Origin: Plazaster borealis
Taxonomy: Eukaryota; Echinodermata; Asteroidea; Forcipulatida; Labidiasteridae
DNA: 64,000 nucleotides
Assembly: GCA_021014325.1 (NCBI GenBank)
Contig: CM037461.1
Location: forward strand, 7,965,501 to 8,029,500
Reading direction: 5' to 3'
Part shown: positions 1 to 10,615 of the stretch, piece by piece
Position numbering within the stretch: the first letter of the stretch is position 1
How the letters are laid out: every line of letters begins with the position of its first letter
Program-made: the position numbers and the translations under genes
Notes under the pieces: generated by a model
Database searches by the model: none
The model's input: the letters and a program-made list of their open reading frames with translations, nothing else
Told to the model about the DNA's origin: nothing

Positions 1-152
1 CTGACTTCACCATAGCACCCAGCCCCGATAATGCGTCCCAGCTCGAGGTCACACCATTTAAACGAAAACCTGTTGTCCCATGAGGTTTGAAGCTGCACAT
101 CGACAGTGATTTGGGATGGACCGCTACTGGAGGAAACGCTTGCAACATCGAC
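1..152 (-). CDS. Receptor tyrosine kinase-like gene (array A): exon opening the kinase domain, partial
   Basis: The minus-strand reading runs from a 3' splice site (ACATCAAAACAG, next to position 152) to the window edge, 50 codons plus two bases. Residues 33-50 read WCDLELGRIIGAGCYGEV: a tryptophan, a short first beta strand and the glycine-rich ATP-binding loop G43-x-G45-x-x-G48-E-V typical of protein kinases. The reading starts in phase 0, which matches the phase-0 end of the membrane exon at 1667-1833, so the two can join directly to give a juxtamembrane segment of about 60 residues. Kinases attached to FN3/EGF ectodomains are normally tyrosine kinases; that specificity is inferred, because the catalytic HRD and DFG motifs lie outside the window. 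Confidence 0.85.
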
Positions 153-1666
153 CTGTTTTGATGTAAATAAACTTTACAACAGTGTAAGGATGACTTTTCA
201 TTACCTTATATATTTCCTAAATAAGTGTATACGTGTCTGCAGGTAGCCCTTATAATCCCGGAGTCTTTAAAATTAAATGTTGTATACAGTATCCGGGTCA
301 GGCCCCCTGGGCCCCGAAGTCTTGGTCAATTCTGACCCGGGAGTGTTTATAGTTGAATGGTTATTAATAAGGTCATTAGACATTTCAGGGGAGGGTTTGG
401 AAGGTTAAGAGGCTGGGCGTCAGAGCAAATAATGTAGGCCGTCATCAACAATTTATAAAAACAGCTTGAGTTAAAAGAGAGCAAGACTATTACATTTTTC
501 CATGTTATAAGCATCTATATCCCATCAAGGGGGTATTATATTGGGCTGGGTGATTTGATAGCTTCGTATCCTGGTTGTATTACGATTTACCAAATCTACA
601 GTAAAGGTATTATACATGATTGGTAGAGTTGACAAATTAGTTGCAGATAGTGCTCATGTTTTGTGTGATCAACCTGAATGAAATAACAAACCTGTGAACT
701 TTGGGTCTTTTGGATTCGTTGTGTGAGTCAGTAAAACATAGTGAACACCATGCTCAATTTTCAGCATCTAAGCACAACATCTTTAATGTTGGCTAACAAC
801 CCAAACGGCCGTCGTTTGTTTGTTTTTTGGGTTTTTTCTGTAGGCTTTTCAAATAGTTTTCTCAAATATGACTTTAATTCAGAGGGTAATACTTTACTTG
901 TTAATTGATCTTGTTTAGTCAGTCAAGTTCCCTAATGTTGCAATGTATCACAACGTAATGTGTCACCATTATACCAGTCACCAGTCTATTAACGACGAAG
1001 CCTTAACACCTTTGTTCACAAACAACTGGTTAAAATAAATCTAGAAGAAATTTAAATGATGTTCCTCATTTTCTTTAATCGTTTGTATTAAATGCATGTA
1101 CACTATTGGTAAGATCGAAAAACACAATTGTTCACAGATTCACACATAACTTGAATGATTTAAAGTAGGTAGGCTAATGGTAGAAAGGGTTCCTTAAAAT
1201 ATTTTTGCCTAAAATGCTATCGTTTCTGAGAAATGAGTAAAACAATAGTTTTTATCACGCGTGATAAAAACTCGATGTTTGAAAAAACAGAAAACACATA
1301 AGGTCTCTTTTCACTATTTGTTCGTGACCTCAATGATTAATTAAGCTCAAACTTTCACAGGGTTGTTTGTTCATGCGTATGCTGAATCAAACAAAATGTG
1401 GACACTGATTTTGAGTTGTTACCAAAAGTGAACAATACCTTTAAAGGTGGGTCATAGATTGGTAAATACGCAAACAATTAATTAGCATAAACAAAAACTT
1501 ACTTGGTGAACTTCGTAATCCGTGAGCTTTCAGACTAATTTTGTTTTGTATTTTATTTTGTTTACCAATTGTGTATAACACATTTACATCACGGTAACCC
1601 ATATCTAAAATGAATACAAAACTACGTAACGTGCAGGGCAGGGTAAACAATTTGAGGAATACATAC
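153..1666. other. Intron of array A; repeat fragments only
   Basis: No coding exon is seen. Positions 285-355 hold a fragment of the TGACCC-rich inverted-repeat family. Positions 590-1445 look like one or two degraded inverted-repeat elements of the kind that begin with TAAAGGTAT. A perfect 26-bp palindrome centred on CACGCGTG lies at 1247-1272. Confidence 0.5.
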
Positions 1667-1833
1667 CGTTTTTTTCCTTGGTGTAGGCGTAACATGTTGC
1701 ATAGAGAAAACCGAGGGTTTATTTCTCTTTCGTTGTTGAATCTTGCTGACAATAGCAAAGACAACTATAACAACAAGGAACGTCCCCAACACACTGACCA
1801 CCGTGATCCAAATCATCAATTTGTTTGTAACAA
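1667..1833 (-). CDS. Array A: transmembrane exon of the receptor kinase
   Basis: The exon is bounded by a 3' splice site ending TGACGAAG and a strong donor GTATGT (1661-1666). It encodes a single hydrophobic helix beginning MIWITVVSVLGTFLVVIVV and continuing FAIVS, followed by a basic stop-transfer stretch KIQQRKRNK and a short Ser/Thr-rich juxtamembrane tail ending PTPRKKT. This is the layout of a type I membrane receptor: ectodomain on the 5' side, basic residues on the cytosolic side. It starts in phase 1, like the extracellular exons, and ends in phase 0, matching the kinase exon. The sequence SVLGTxLxxVVxFAIVS is shared with the transmembrane exon of array B at 34564-34730, which shows that the two arrays are paralogous. 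Confidence 0.88.
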
Positions 1834-2540
1834 CTTCGTCAGTAGGTATGAAACAGAACCAAAGATAAACTAGTTAGAATGATTTTACGTTCACGCATTT
1901 TGAATTTACTGCAGTTTTGTTTTACTGTAGGACTGTCTCCTCTCTATATTTGTTATTTGGTAAACAGCTACTTGAGCTAAAATAATTGTCAACATTTAAA
2001 CTTGTTTTTGTTTCTATTAAAAAGTGCCCTTGTTATCGTTTAGTTGTAATTTTGAATTGTTTACACTTCGGAATGTGTGCGCAATTAACGACCATTTTAA
2101 TTGATCTTTCTTCACCTCCAAAACAAAAACTTCAAATTAAAAAAGTACACATTCTGAACAAGGTGGGGGTGGGGGTACGGCTGGATGCTATAGCACATGG
2201 CTCTTTTAAAATGAAGGTGCAAGTTATGGTCAGGGTCAGGGTCAGGTTTAAAATAATTGTTTTATTTGTACATTATTTATTACCATGTGCCATTTTTGTG
2301 GTTTTCTTTTAGTATTGTTTGATTTGCTTTTCACACATAGATTAAGTAACTCTGCGTCAATTTAACCTATTACCGGGTGATTTTGACACAGAGTATTGGT
2401 CACATAGACCCAGGTCCCGTGTTCCGGAACTTGATACATTCTGAACCAGGATATTTTAGAGGGTAATCAGTAGTGGCATCATCGAGTTAACCCAATCCAT
2501 GATCTATACCTATGTGTCAAAAAAAGGCAACATAACTCAC

Positions 2541-2654
2541 CAATTTCACAGTTGACTCCAGTAAATCCAGTTTCTTCGCAATCGCAAGTGTAGGAGTTGT
2601 TGCCATCCACACATTCTCCATTGATACAAGGGTTGCTTGCACAATTGTTAACAC
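2541..2654 (-). CDS. Array A: membrane-proximal EGF-like domain exon
   Basis: A 114-bp phase 1-1 exon (3' site CATTTTCAG, donor GTGAGT) encodes one complete EGF repeat with six cysteines, from [14 protein letters not shown] to GFTGVNCEI. The segment [12 protein letters not shown] fits the consensus C-x-[DN]-x4-[FY]-x-C-x-C for beta-hydroxylation of Asp/Asn. The domain begins VNNC, not with the Asp-x-Asp/Glu-Cys start of classical calcium-binding EGFs, so calcium binding is uncertain. It lies between the other EGF exon (4055-4171) and the transmembrane exon. The 63-residue ORF overlapping it in another frame is a shadow. Confidence 0.9.
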
Positions 2655-3014
2655 CTGAAAATGCATGACCTTTAAAGTTAGTCTGACCTGAGATATAAGA
2701 CCCTTCACCGGTGACAGGCCCTTATTTGGACTTCAAGTGTGCCTTACAACTTAAACTCGATCTTCATTTTCAAAAACTGAATATAAACCTGACAATGAAT
2801 GTTACCTTCACTCTCTTAAAAAAAAAGGAGTGTCGCCAAACCACAGTAGCAAATTATTTCGCAACACCCCCCCCCCCCCCCGTGCCGGTTGTTAGCGCTA
2901 TCATCACACGTTGCGTTGTGTAGGAGTGGCGGGCGCCAATAATGCATAGGCCTACCGCATAACCCTTAAATCAAATGAACGTTGCCACGCGACCGCCCTA
3001 CGCCTTGAAATGGT

Positions 3015-3135
3015 ATGGTTTCCATTTTACTTCGTGAACTAACATGGTCCGCCATTTTGTTGAACCAAAGGTTTGACCCCACAAATTGGCGGACCGTGTT
3101 TAGTTCACGAAGTACAAGGAAAACCACACAATTTC
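3015..3135. repeat. Inverted-repeat element (CTTCGTGAACTAACA family)
   Basis: Two arms of about 45 bp face each other: the left arm contains ACTTCGTGAACTAACATGG and the right arm its complement with a few mismatches (GTTTAGTTCACGAAGT). Related single arms occur at about 58130 and 58360. It sits in an intron of array A and looks like a short hairpin-type MITE. Confidence 0.65.
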
Positions 3136-3514
3136 GTGGCGGATCATTATATTATACTTTCAGGGCTAGGCCTGCTTGGGCCTGGCTTTAATGTAAACAG
3201 TATCAGTCAGTCAGTCACTGCAACTATTACAGTTAAACTTAAACATAACTTCGTTATTTTCTTAAGTCAATGAAAAATACTTGGGGCAGTAAGCTATGTT
3301 TTACTTTATAGGCCTAAAACTTTAGCGTGTCCTGACCAAGTGGTCTAGCCCATGGAATTCATGTTTTGGTGGCCGAGTCATCACAATGTGGGCTGGAAAC
3401 TCAGTCCTGGCACTTTTGTCCTTTATCAAGTTTAATAAGCTATTTGCTCATGGCATTTATTCGTAACTTAAGTTATGGGCTCTGCCATGTAAAAAAAAAA
3501 ATAAATAAATAAAT

Positions 3515-3700
3515 AAACCGTGGTCCCGTGTGTTGTGAAATGCACGTAAAAGAACCCAGTGCACTTATTGTAAAGAGAAGGGGTTCGCCCCGGTGTTCCT
3601 GGTCTGATCGGGCAGCATTGCGCCACAGCACCTTGTAAACCATTGCATGGTGCTATAAATGACTAGGCCTCATACTTAGCCCCACATGCCTTGCAGGAAA
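3515..3700 (+). mobile_element. SINE body, 5'-truncated
   Basis: The segment shares the body of the full-length tRNA-derived SINE at 5932-6371 (for example AAAAGAACCCAGTGCACTTA, GGGTTCGCCCCGGTGTTCCT and GCGCCACAGCACCTTGTAAA), in the opposite orientation. The tRNA-like head is missing. Confidence 0.8.
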
Positions 3701-3979
3701 AAAAATTGCAGTCAGACAATGGTGGGCTTAAAAACATCCGTATTAAGCGCCTAATAAATGTTGTGTGTTGTGTATTATTATTAATATGATTAAAACATTT
3801 GTTTCCAATCATACTCATTTCATTACTTACGCTTGTAAACGTTATAGCCCAAAGCGCCCAATCCAATGTATCGTGTCAAGGAGCTGCACAGTGATAAGTG
3901 ATACGTAATCACGTATTGCAAAGTCAGTGTCCCAGCCGAATGACAAAGTAATCATTGTGAAGTATGCTCCTCAAGAACA

Positions 3980-4046
3980 CAACTGTCGATACCGGGATCG
4001 AAATCACACTCTACCTGGTCAGAAACACCAGTGCTCTGCACTTGAC
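3980..4046 (-). mobile_element. SINE head fragment (tRNA-like)
   Basis: On the minus strand the segment reads CACTGGTGTTTCTGACCAGG followed by a box-B-like stretch ending in TTCGATCCCGG, matching the tRNA-like head of the other SINEs. It ends about 8 bp from the donor of the EGF exon at 4055-4171. Confidence 0.6.
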
Positions 4047-4054
4047 ATCCTTAC

Positions 4055-4171
4055 TTTCTTGGCATCTGTCACCAACAAAGTCGATCTGTGAACAGTCACA
4101 CGCGAAACGGTTGATCCCGTCGTTACAAATGCCATTATTTAAGCATGGATTGATTGAACAGTCATCGATAT
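4055..4171 (-). CDS. Array A: calcium-binding EGF-like domain exon
   Basis: A 117-bp phase 1-1 exon (3' site CATCTTGTCAG, donor GTAAGG) encodes one EGF repeat beginning DIDDCSINPCLNNGIC and ending VGDRCQE, with all six cysteines. The start D-I-D-D-C and the segment CNDGINRFACDC fit the calcium-binding EGF pattern, including the Asp/Asn hydroxylation consensus C-x-[DN]-x4-[FY]-x-C-x-C. Such repeats stiffen receptor stalks when calcium is bound. It follows the five FN3 exons and precedes the second EGF exon. A SINE fragment lies immediately beyond the donor, in the intron. Confidence 0.9.
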
Positions 4172-4870
4172 CTGACAAGATGAACAAGCAGGGGAAACAA
4201 TAGGTAATATTTGTAACTGTGCGTGGTTGGATTACAATGTAGTGGGGTTTGCAGAGAAAACGTGTACATGATAGCGTGTGGTTTTAAAAAATAACCGGTG
4301 GTTTAATGACTGGTATACATGTGAACTAAACAATAAAAAAAAAAAAAAGTTCTTAGGCAGCAACAACAACATAGTCCAGTACGGGGACTATTCTACTGCA
4401 GACGATCAAAGTAGACTGAACAATAGATGCGTTGTTAACAGCTACAAGTTTTGTTTCCGCAACTCGTAGAGATTCGACAAATACTGGAATGTGTTCAACA
4501 AGTTAGGGCGCAATTTATTGTTTTACATTGAATTGTTCATGTACGATAGGATTGAGCTCGTATGGACACAATGTCGAGGGTAGCAAAAAGTTATGAAACA
4601 TAGTTCGTTTGTTATCGATCAATAATCCAAGTTTGTTAGCAAAAGGGGAAAATACACAATGGAGGCAAGGGTTTTGTAAGTGATTTATTGATAGGTTGTA
4701 ACATGTTATGCTTTTGACGATTTGTTATTATTTTGGGTACTTTATTTGTATTTTAAATTTTTGTATAGGTTTTTGGACAATATTATGAAATTTAAGTTGC
4801 TAGACCGAGAGCGAGCCTCAACACCTACAACATATAGCTAGTGCAGTATCAAACAAATATAATTTCAAAC

Positions 4871-5146
4871 CTAAAGTGGCTGGCTGTTGGATAGCCCCGA
4901 TTTCTATTAAATTTCCATTCTTAGCAGCATCTACACCAATTTGGTATGTCTTCCCAGCAGGCAGTCCCGTAACAGTGTATGCTCCAACGGCCTCGTTCAA
5001 CGGAACTGGTATAAGGGCAGTGAAAGTCCCGTCCGTGCTGATGACATTGACAAGGTAACTCTCCGGGTCAGGGACAACGTTTTTGACCCAAGTTATGGTC
5101 GCTGTGTTTGAGGTCACGCCATTTAATTCCACATTCCCAGGCGTTT
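4871..5146 (-). CDS. Array A: fibronectin type III domain 5 (membrane-proximal)
   Basis: A 276-bp phase 1-1 exon encodes one whole FN3 module. The 3' site is GTTACACAG and the donor is AG|GTTTGA, which is weaker than its neighbours' donors. Landmarks are the start ETPGNVELNGVTSNTATITW with the core tryptophan at residue 20, a middle strand around PESYLVNVISTDG, and the late tyrosine of AGKTYQIGVDAAKNG. FN3 modules are beta sandwiches used in ectodomains for ligand binding or spacing. The closest module in array B by eye is the split domain at 42181-42326 plus 40964-41099 (both share P-D/E-S-Y near the middle). Confidence 0.88.
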
Positions 5147-5646
5147 CTGTGTAACAGACCAAACAGTAAATTAGACAAAAACAAAAACAAACGTACTGTC
5201 GCAAAGTTTGAGGAGGGGTGGGTTGTTGGGAAATATTCAAAGCTTTCTTATGCAATAATGTTTCTGAAAAGTGTTATGGGTCCTAAAGCCTTGCTGGGTG
5301 GAGGAGGGGGTTGTGGGCGGGGGGGGGGGGGCGATTTCGATTATGGTCCAATATAACCCAGCTTCCCAGAAGATCAGAATTTGATTCCAGTGCACTAGGC
5401 ACTACACACTGGCAATATGTTTAATTATTTCGTCAGCGTAAATAAACATCAGAACTGTATATGCTAACCTTGTACACTGTTCTAGAAAGGGTCACTGCCC
5501 AAATCCTATATCTTGGCGTTTTCGTGTATACATCCGGGATAAATTTAGAGAGCTATTTATGACAACTTTGGCAGTTTCAACAAACACTCATATTCTTTTA
5601 CGGCTTATTTGTTTTGTAAATACAAATATATATTTTGTAAACTGAC

Positions 5647-5913
5647 TTGTAGTTCCTGTGACGCTTCCAGCATACTCGAGGGTACCGTCAATGTAGGAAT
5701 TCAGGATAAACTCGTACATGGAACCACTTGCCGGAAGGAGGGGAAAGGTATAGGAGGTCGCCCAAGCTGGAATGTCTTCAGAGAGTGCAGAGCCTCCATT
5801 GAAGTCCACAATGGTAATGGTGTATTTCTGCAGTTGGTTATTGGTGGTCTGATCCCAAGTAATTTGCATTCCATGATCCGTGATTGCATAAAGCGTGGGT
5901 CTTAAGTCCATTG
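5647..5913 (-). CDS. Array A: fibronectin type III domain 4
   Basis: A 267-bp phase 1-1 exon (3' site TTGGTGCACAG, donor GTCAGT) encodes an 89-residue FN3 module. It begins AMDLRPTLYAITDHGMQITW (core tryptophan at residue 20), continues through NNQLQKYTITIVDF and ends near YEFILNSYIDGTLEYAGSV. The motif SMYEFILNS supplies the tyrosine-containing F strand. The internal ATG near the start is not the initiator, because the reading is open through the splice site and the phase agrees with the other exons. Confidence 0.88.
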
Positions 5914-5931
5914 CTGTGCACCAAAGACAAC

Positions 5932-6371
5932 ATAATAATAATAATAATTATAATAATAATATAGTCTTATACAGCGTAGGTATCTACCAATAAGGTACTC
6001 AAGGCGCTTGAACAAACAGACAGTAAGTTTTTCCCGCAAGGTATGCGGGGCTACATTTTTGAAGTATGAGACCTATTACTTTGCATAGCACCATGTAATG
6101 GTTTACAAGGTGCTGTGGCGCAATATGCTGCCGACCAAACCAGGAACACCGGGGCGAACCTCTTCTCTTTACGATAAGTACACTGGGTTCTTTTACGTGC
6201 ATTGCACAAGACACGGAACCTACGGCTTAACGTCCCATCCGAAGGACGAAGCATGTGGTTAAGTGTCTTGCCTAAGGACACAAGTGTCAAGACTGGGATT
6301 CGAACCCACACTCTGCTGATCAGAAACACCAGAGCTTGAGTTCGGTGTTCTTATCCGCTCGGCCACGACAC
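5932..6371 (-). mobile_element. Full-length tRNA-derived SINE
   Basis: On the minus strand it starts GTGTCGTGGCCGAGCGGATA (box A) and has box B in GGGTTCGAATCCCAG, like a Ser/Leu-type tRNA head. About 300 bp of body follow (GCGCCACAGCACCTTGTAAA is shared with other copies), and it ends with an ATT-rich simple tail at 5932-5962. It is the only copy in the window with head, this body and tail together. It lies in the intron between FN3 domains 4 and 3. Confidence 0.85.
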
Positions 6372-7196
6372 TCCGTGAAAAGGGGGGGGGGGGTGGTCTT
6401 GAGACAGTGTTGATAAGTAAACACAATTTATGACACGTTCTACACTTGCGTTCATTAAGTTTATCTGGTCAAAGTAATAAACCATAAGGGAAACTAATTT
6501 GGGGTAAAGGAAACAACAAAATGGAGCTTTTGGAATGAATTGTTTCGAGCCTTTGCAATATTTTGTCGAGCTTTTTCAATAAATTATTTGATCTCTCCCG
6601 AAATTATGTTTTCGAGCGAAATGGTTTTAAACGGAATGATTTGTTGAGAATCAAAATAATTTGAGCCCTCAAAACAATTATTTGCTATGAAGTATTTTTG
6701 TTTTCCGTTTTCACTTTTTTCTCCACCATTTGTCCCTTCCGTTGCTCCGTGGTAACAATCCTTAAACTATCAATAATTTAACTATAACGTCATTATACAA
6801 TACATTTGTTGTGATCCCTGTATCATTTAAGCCACTAACGGGTTCACATTTAACTACACATTAATTTCACATTTCACCGTTTTTTTTGAAATATATAGCA
6901 TTTTTTTCTTGAAGTTGTCTCTTAAATGTTAAAATCATGCTATTTTTCTTCATAAAATATTGCTAGAGGAACAAAGTTAGAACCTAGTGGACTTAAAAAC
7001 ATGTTTTTAACAGTCTTTTGATTGATTTATTTGTGTTTGCAAAACAATGTGCCAAATTGCGTACTCGTAACTATTGTTGCATCATAACATCAAACAAAAA
7101 TACGCACACCTTTTTATTTACAATTATGTACTTCACTATTGGGAAAGCTGACAAAATAAAAGTTTAATTGTAGCTCGAGTTGTTATAATTTAGGTC

Positions 7197-7475
7197 AGGG
7201 GATGGATTTTTCTATCCCTTGTTCCTCAAACCCAGCCGAAAAAATGAGGGGATAGAATTTTCTATCCCTTGTTCCTCAAATCCAGCAGAAAAGAGGAGGG
7301 GATATAATTTTCTATCCCTTGTTCCTCAAACCTAGCCGAAAGGAGGAAGGGATAAAATGTTTCAGTCCCTTGTTCCTTAAACCTAGCCGAAGAGTGGAAG
7401 GGATAGATTTGTGTATCCTTTGCTGCTCAAACCAAGCGAAAAAAGAGGAAGGGATAGATTTTTGTATCCCTTGGA
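7197..7475 (+). repeat. Tandem repeat, about 60-bp unit, five copies
   Basis: Each unit contains TCTATCCCTTGTTCCTCAAA, then CC(C/T)AGCCGAAAA and a purine-rich stretch GAGGGGATAG. Copies diverge towards the right end. Diverged copies of the same unit occur in the opposite orientation at 19040-19255. Confidence 0.8.
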
Positions 7476-8175
7476 CCTCTAACATGAAAAAATGTGCGTT
7501 ATATTGCTAACAAATAACTGGAATTTTTCAATATTTTAAATGTTAGCTTAGAAAAATTTGATTGATTTGTAAAATCTGGAGCATGTTTTTCACAGTTTGG
7601 AGGAAAAAAAGGTAAAATAACAATATTTAAAAAAATCATTTAAATGATTAACAAACACAATATAAACAAGTTTTAATTGAATTCCCGTTAATTTATTTTT
7701 TCGCTCAAGTAGCTGTTTAAAGTTTTGTCATTTATATAGCTTCTCCCCGTTTCGAGTGAGAAACATGTATTGAAATGAAAGTTTTAAAAACGTTCAAGGC
7801 GTCGTGTGCAATCCTTTTTATAAGGTGGGGGGGGGCAATTGGTTAAAGGCAAATTCACAATAAGGAGAGATGTGTGTGGGTGTGTGTGGGTGTGGGTGTG
7901 TGGGTGGTGGCATGACGGATAGGAGGGTGGGTATTAGAATGAAGGAGACCGAGTGCCTAGGCACTGTTCTACCAAATGAGTCTTTAGCAAATTAGCGATT
8001 ACCAAATAAGTGGGCCAGCTTTTCCGATCAAACTACAACATTATTCAGCGCAAAACAATTCACACATACGATCAATATAACAACTAAACACATGATAAAA
8101 CAAATATAAAGAGTCAATTTGTTTGATTGATTTTGGTCAAGCTTTCGTAGACTATGAGCAGTGGATTATACTTAC

Positions 8176-8463
8176 ATTGATATACTGTTCGACTATTTGA
8201 CGATATACTTTCTACCGTCCCATCTTTATAATTCGGTGTTTCGACAACTGACTGCAGTTTGAATCCGTAATTTATCGTCGCCAGAATGCCATCCAGTAAA
8301 AGGCTGGTATTGCCCGCGTGGATGATGTAAACGTGTGGCTCACCCTGCGGTGGGGTGATGGTCAACTTGTAGTAAAGGAATGGTTGGTTGGCAGCAGTCC
8401 ACGTAAGAGTGGCTGTTGTTGAGCTGGTCTGATAGATAAGGCACTCGGTTGGTTCATGTGGTA
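8176..8463 (-). CDS. Array A: fibronectin type III domain 3
   Basis: A 288-bp phase 1-1 exon (3' site TTCTTGTTTAAG, donor GTAAGT) encodes a 96-residue FN3 module. It begins VPHEPTECLIYQTSSTTATL with the core tryptophan at residue 22, then FLYYKLTITPPQGEPHVYII, with late strand INYGFKLQSVVETPNYKDG. It pairs with the array B module at 42978-43259: both have T-L-T-W-T-A-A, a Y-x-L-x-(I/V)-T-P stretch and YGF(K/Q)(L/F)xSVVxTP. This suggests duplication of the ordered block rather than of single exons. Confidence 0.9.
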
Positions 8464-9164
8464 CTTAAACAAGAAAACAATTGATTGTTGTTTTTAAAAG
8501 TTAAAACTCATATGCAATTATGTCCTGCTGTATAACAACAATATTATGTGTTTCCGTCACATATTAACCCTTCACAGAGCGGAGGGGCCAATAAATCAAA
8601 CCACATAATCACTAAGTAATTTATCCAAAGTGTAATGACTGGGGGAGTCAAAGTAATCGATATCCTAGAATGGACCATTTCACATATCTAAGAGGGGGTC
8701 AGGTCCCAGAGGTTTTTATTTTATTGTTATTGTTGTTTACAGGATTTTTTTCAAGAAATATCTTGAATGGTGTGGTAGTAAATATTTGACCTTTCGCTCG
8801 TCGGGATAAAGTCGGGGTATTGTATGCGGGAACCTATAGTTAACCAAAATGTCCAATATTATGTTCAAGTTCTCATAGATAGCTGTTATTATAGCATGTT
8901 CTTACTATTATATATATTTGGAATAGTGAAATACTCAAGTAGCATCCCATAACAAAACATGGTTATTTGTTAATTATATTAAAACAATAATAGTAAGTTT
9001 GTGAATTGCAAGCTTGGGTTTTGATTTTCCAGGACAGCAAAGAATCAGATGTTTTAACAACTAAGGCTTGCCAATTGACTGTACAGTACAAGTCCTAAAA
9101 TTAGATCATTCAATAATTACGTCACTTTGAAATGAAGTAATTGTTAGCAGAAGGCTCAACTTAC

Positions 9165-9449
9165 AAGTCCACAGGTTCGCGGCGATTGGGTATGTTGTTT
9201 CAATACGAATTCTCTCCGGGTGAAATGCTGTGATAACGATGCGATACTCAGAGCCTGCCTCAAGATGCTCGATTGTGATTGATGTTCCGGCTAATGCAGA
9301 TACAGATTCCGAATCAAGAATTGTATCCAGCTCAATATCTATCAATGTGATTTCATACATCTCAATATCAAATGCAGGATCCGGTGCTTCCACCCAGGAA
9401 ACTTTGACAGAGTTTGACGTCTCATCAGTTAACTGTAGAGCTGGTATAA
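9165..9449 (-). CDS. Array A: fibronectin type III domain 2
   Basis: A 285-bp phase 1-1 exon (3' site ending TTTAG, donor GTAAGT) encodes a 95-residue FN3 module: VIPALQLTDETSNSVKVSW (tryptophan 19), EAPDPAFDIEMYEITL, and late strand AGSEYRIVITAF. It pairs with array B's first visible module (44139-44420), which shares SWxxAPDP, MYE(I/V)TL-like and EYR(I/V) motifs and the ending WT. The intron on its 5' side (9450-12849) holds Pao and LTR retroelement remains. Confidence 0.9.
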
Positions 9450-9689
9450 CTAAAGAAGAAAATAATAAAGCGTCAATCGATACTCATCCTCATCAGAAAT
9501 GTCTCCTCAAATGTTACAAAAAATAGTACAATACAAACTGCAACTAGCAAACTAGCTCCCTAATTGCGGGAACAAAAAAAGAGAGCAATTAATACAACTA
9601 AGAGGCGCTAAAAAACAAACAAAAACCAAAACCAATAGAACACTGGTTCAAAAAACTACTGTGGACTATAGTCTCTTCCTCCCTAGAAG

Positions 9690-10425
9690 CTAGTCTGCTT
9701 CCAGTAAGAGGCACAGCTTTGTGATAGGCCTCCTCAGTTCTGATAATCCTGTGCGAACTGTCACACTTCTCACCAAGCCGTCTTCACTAGGATTAGCCTC
9801 AACGGCTTACCCCATAGGCCATCTGTTCCGCACCAGGTTGCTGTCAGCAACAAGAACCACGTCTCCAACCTTGATGTTCCGAGTTTCCTTGTGCCACTTC
9901 TGCCGCTCCTGTAGTCCGACTAGGTATTCGCGGTTCCATCTCCGCCAGAAGACATTGGTCAGGTACTGAACCTGCCGCCACCTCTTCCTCAGGTACAGGT
10001 CTTCCTTGACGAAGATGCCAGGGGGTAACCGTTTATTGGAGTCCGGCCGCAACAGATGGTTGGGTGTAAGTGCCTTTTCATCGTCCTAGCTGTTAGAGGC
10101 TCTGGTGATGGGTCTGCTATTTAGAATGTACTCTTGTACTTCACAGAACAGTGTCTGAAGACCTTCGTCATCGAGCTTAATCGGCTGCTCCTTCATAACA
10201 CCATACAGCACCTTCCGTGTTGAGCGAATGAGCCTTTCCCAGGCTCCGCCATGGTGGGAAGCTAGCGGACAGTTGAACTCCCACTGTATACTCAACTACT
10301 TCAGACTGGAGTCGATCTTGGCTTGATTCCATTTATCCATCTCCTCCCACATCTCTTGCTCCGCACCTACCAAGTTAGTTCCATTGTCAGATCTTAGGAA
10401 CTTCCAACCTTCAACTGGCAAGAGA
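9690..10425 (-). mobile_element. Pao (BEL) retrotransposon remnant: 3' end of pol, integrase, broken
   Basis: Minus-strand reading fragments match the Pao-type integrase in order: a core segment with the catalytic-type S-D-N-G-T-N (about 10370-10400), then SHHGGAWERLIRSTRKVL (about 10215-10270), LQTLFCEVQEYILNSRPIT, a C-terminal segment rich in [20 protein letters not shown], and RPITKLCLLLEAD before a stop at 9690-9692. In-frame stops after SLK, ASNS and PMG show that it is dead. The domain assignment is from recognisable family motifs. Confidence 0.85.
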
Positions 10426-10427
10426 AG

Positions 10428-10615
10428 AGGCAGGACAACTTCAGAGGTTGGAAAACATAATTAGAGCATTCATAGACATGGATTTTTCAGAGCGCCTGGT
10501 TGACAGTAAGAAGGAGCCTTCAGTCGAAGATAAGCAGTTTGAAAGAATCATTGAAAGATCTTTGAACCTTGTGGGAGACCACTACCAGTGCGACTTGCCA
10601 TTTCGGGATCCAGCG
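10428..10615 (+). mobile_element. Pao retrotransposon fragment in opposite orientation
   Basis: A plus-strand open stretch of about 60 codons reads QLQRLENIIRAFIDMDFSER, then EPSVEDKQFERIIERSLNLV and GDHYQCDLPF. This resembles the Pao polyprotein segment around the protease/reverse-transcriptase junction (S-V-E-D-K and H-Y-Q-L-P-x-P-F-like). It abuts the integrase piece tail to tail, so the copy has been inverted or comes from two insertions. Confidence 0.65.
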
